Assembly: GCA_002422225.1 (NCBI GenBank)
Contig: DITX01000200.1
Location: 1 to 14,677, forward strand
Source of the DNA: Gammaproteobacteria bacterium UBA6173
GTDB lineage: Bacteria; Pseudomonadota; Gammaproteobacteria; Pseudomonadales; Pseudohongiellaceae
Length of the DNA: 14,677 nt
Direction of reading: 5' to 3'
The position numbers and the translations under genes are program-made. The notes beneath the pieces are model-generated. The model was given only the letters and a program-made list of their open reading frames with translations. It made no database searches and was not told the DNA's origin. Shown one piece after another: positions 13,350-14,677 of this stretch (position 1 is the first letter of the stretch; the number at the start of each line of letters is the position of its first letter).

Positions 13350-14477
13350 ATGGCTGAAGCTAAAGTATTGAGTGGCGCGGGGCTGCGTGGTCAGATCGCG
13401 GGTAAAACCGCGCTGTCCACCGTTGGTGTGTCCGGCTCTGGTTTGACATACCGCGGCTACGATCTGCAAGATCTCGCTGAGAATTGCCAGTTTGAAGAAG
13501 TGGCTCACCTGATTCTCAAGGGCCATCTGCCAAACGCGGCAGAACTGGCAGCTTATAAATCCCGACTCAAGTCCTTGCGTGGATTGCCAAACGCCTTAAA
13601 AGAAGTCCTTGAGCGTATTCCCAAAGAAGCGCATCCCATGGATGTCATGCGCACGGGTTGCTCCATGTTAGGCAATCTGGAAACTGAGACCAGTTTTAGC
13701 CAGCAGCAAGGTGCCGCCGACCGATTACTGGCGATTTTTCCATCAATTATTTGCTACTGGTACCGTTTCTCTCACGATGGTGTACGCATCAACGAACTGA
13801 CCGATGATGAATCCATCGGTGCGCATTTCCTGCACATGCTACGCGGAGCAAAGCCCAATGCCCTGCACGAACAAGTGATGAACGTTTCACTTATTCTGTA
13901 CGCAGAACATGAGTTTAATGCCTCAACATTTACCGCCAGAGTCTGTGCATCAACATTGTCTGATATGCACAGCTGCATCACCGGTGCCATCGGCTCGCTA
14001 CGTGGTCCACTGCACGGTGGCGCCAACGAAGCCGCGATGGAAATGATAGAAAAATTCACCAGCGCCGATCACGCCGAACAGGAAATGATGGGCATGCTTG
14101 CGCGCAAAGAAAAAATCATGGGTTTCGGCCACGCCATCTACAAAGAGTCCGATCCCCGCAATGCCATCATCAAATCATGGGCCGAAAAGCTCGCCGCCGA
14201 CGTCGGCGACAAAGTGCTTTACCCCGTGTCAGTGCGTTGTGAAGAAGTCATGTGGCGCGAGAAAAAACTGTTTTGCAACGCCGACTTCTTTCACGCATCG
14301 GCCTACCACTTCATGGACATCCCAACAAAGCTGTTCACACCCATCTTTGTGATGAGCCGCCTCACCGGCTGGGCCGCCCACGTCATGGAACAACGTGCCG
14401 ACAACCGCATCATACGCCCCAGCGCAGAATACACCGGCCCAGAACCCAGAAAAGTAACACCGATCAGTCAGCGCTGA
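13350..14477 (+). CDS. prpC: 2-methylcitrate synthase
   Basis: A 375-residue citrate-synthase-family enzyme condensing propionyl-CoA with oxaloacetate to 2-methylcitrate. Catalytic residues are visible: His222 in LHGGANE, His261 in GFGHAIYK and Asp312 in CNADFFHAS. The N-terminal LSGAGLRGQIAGKTALSTVG and SGLTYRGYDLQDLAE segments are typical of the short methylcitrate synthases rather than of the longer hexameric TCA-cycle GltA. An ATG at 13329 overlaps the prpB stop. The ATG at 13350 is preferred because AGGAG stands 8 bases before it and the protein then begins MAEAKVLSGAGLRG as homologues do. No terminator follows directly, but no prpD or acnD/prpF gene begins within the remaining 200 bases. 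Confidence 0.95.
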   Translation: MAEAKVLSGAGLRGQIAGKTALSTVGVSGSGLTYRGYDLQDLAENCQFEEVAHLILKGHLPNAAELAAYKSRLKSLRGLPNALKEVLERIPKEAHPMDVMRTGCSMLGNLETETSFSQQQGAADRLLAIFPSIICYWYRFSHDGVRINELTDDESIGAHFLHMLRGAKPNALHEQVMNVSLILYAEHEFNASTFTARVCASTLSDMHSCITGAIGSLRGPLHGGANEAAMEMIEKFTSADHAEQEMMGMLARKEKIMGFGHAIYKESDPRNAIIKSWAEKLAADVGDKVLYPVSVRCEEVMWREKKLFCNADFFHASAYHFMDIPTKLFTPIFVMSRLTGWAAHVMEQRADNRIIRPSAEYTGPEPRKVTPISQR

Positions 14478-14677
14478 GACGAGAGGGTAGTTGCTGCACT
14501 TGCTCAGATAGGAATTCTTGCTTAAGTGTGCGTTGTCAAAACAATGAGCAAGCCAGTGACAAGATTAAATCGAGTAGTGATATTGGAGAAATTTGGCACC
14601 GGCAGTTAAGGCAGGTTGGCAGAGTGAGTATGGTGGACCGTCGACGCCCCGGCCGGTTTTTGCTCCTGCAAAACCGG
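14478..14677. other. Non-coding segment after prpC with inverted repeats
   Basis: No gene start is convincing here. An 8-base inverted repeat has arms CTTGCTCA (14499-14506) and TGAGCAAG (14545-14552). Between them lies a small TTGT-CAAA-ACAA dyad (14533-14544). At the very end a 10-bp stem with one bulged T has arms 14653-14663 and 14668-14677, loop TCCT. It is preceded by the palindromes GTCGAC and CCGGCCGG. Two frames stay open to the window edge, so a gene beginning here cannot be excluded. Confidence 0.4.

Noticed and set aside
14533..14544. TTGT-CAAA-ACAA dyad considered as a second PrpR site
   Set aside because: The centre is four bases rather than two and the outer bases do not continue the palindrome, so it does not match the operator upstream of prpR.
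14595..14677. Possible start of a further gene running off the right edge
   Set aside because: Two frames are open, but short open stretches are expected by chance and neither translation resembles PrpD, AcnD or PrpF N-termini.

Overview
This window looks like a chromosomal stretch of a gammaproteobacterium. The evidence is a YbiT-type ABC-F ATPase, a YqjD/YqjE/YqjK-like operon, a small protein of the gammaproteobacterial TIGR02647 type, and a propionate (methylcitrate) cluster led by a GntR-type regulator. No rRNA, tRNA or CRISPR array is visible, and the genus cannot be told from the sequence alone.

Positions 1-3400 form a decayed mobile or defence island. From left to right it holds two intrinsic terminators flanking a hairpin-rich non-coding segment and the 3' end of a tyrosine integrase gene (minus strand). 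The integrase fragment is joined at about base 600 to the 3' end of a JAMM/JAB peptidase gene (plus strand; CBASS Cap3/VC0181-like). An intact-looking Phd/ParE-type toxin-antitoxin pair follows, then a mobilization relaxase gene without a start codon (minus strand), and a HigBA pair in which the toxin is 5'-truncated and the antitoxin is whole. Several parts are cut at sharp junctions, so the island looks like a mosaic built by insertion and deletion.

Positions 3400-7111 carry two minus-strand units. One has a secreted metallophosphatase with a purple-acid-phosphatase-like layout and, 16 bases downstream, the wreck of a PHP-like phosphoesterase gene with frame breaks. The other is ybiT. On the plus strand, 7270-10164 encodes a large two-domain M16 zinc peptidase that is a predicted lipoprotein.

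Positions 10198-11218 hold a tightly overlapping minus-strand operon for small membrane proteins (YqjD/ElaB-like, YqjE/holin-X-like, YqjK-like), followed by a TIGR02647-type small protein. Diverging from it is prpR-prpB-prpC. PrpR is a GntR/FCD regulator with a TTG start. A 6-bp-arm operator-like palindrome lies over a perfect -35 box upstream of it. PrpC condenses propionyl-CoA with oxaloacetate to 2-methylcitrate, and PrpB splits 2-methylisocitrate to pyruvate and succinate. The dehydratase/isomerase step (prpD, or acnD with prpF) does not follow within the last 200 bases, which contain inverted repeats instead.

The best candidates for a second look are the integrase/JAB junction, the hairpin cluster between the two left-end terminators, the start-less relaxase abutting the toxin gene, and the prpR operator-promoter. 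No complete, clearly new system could be demonstrated from sequence alone.
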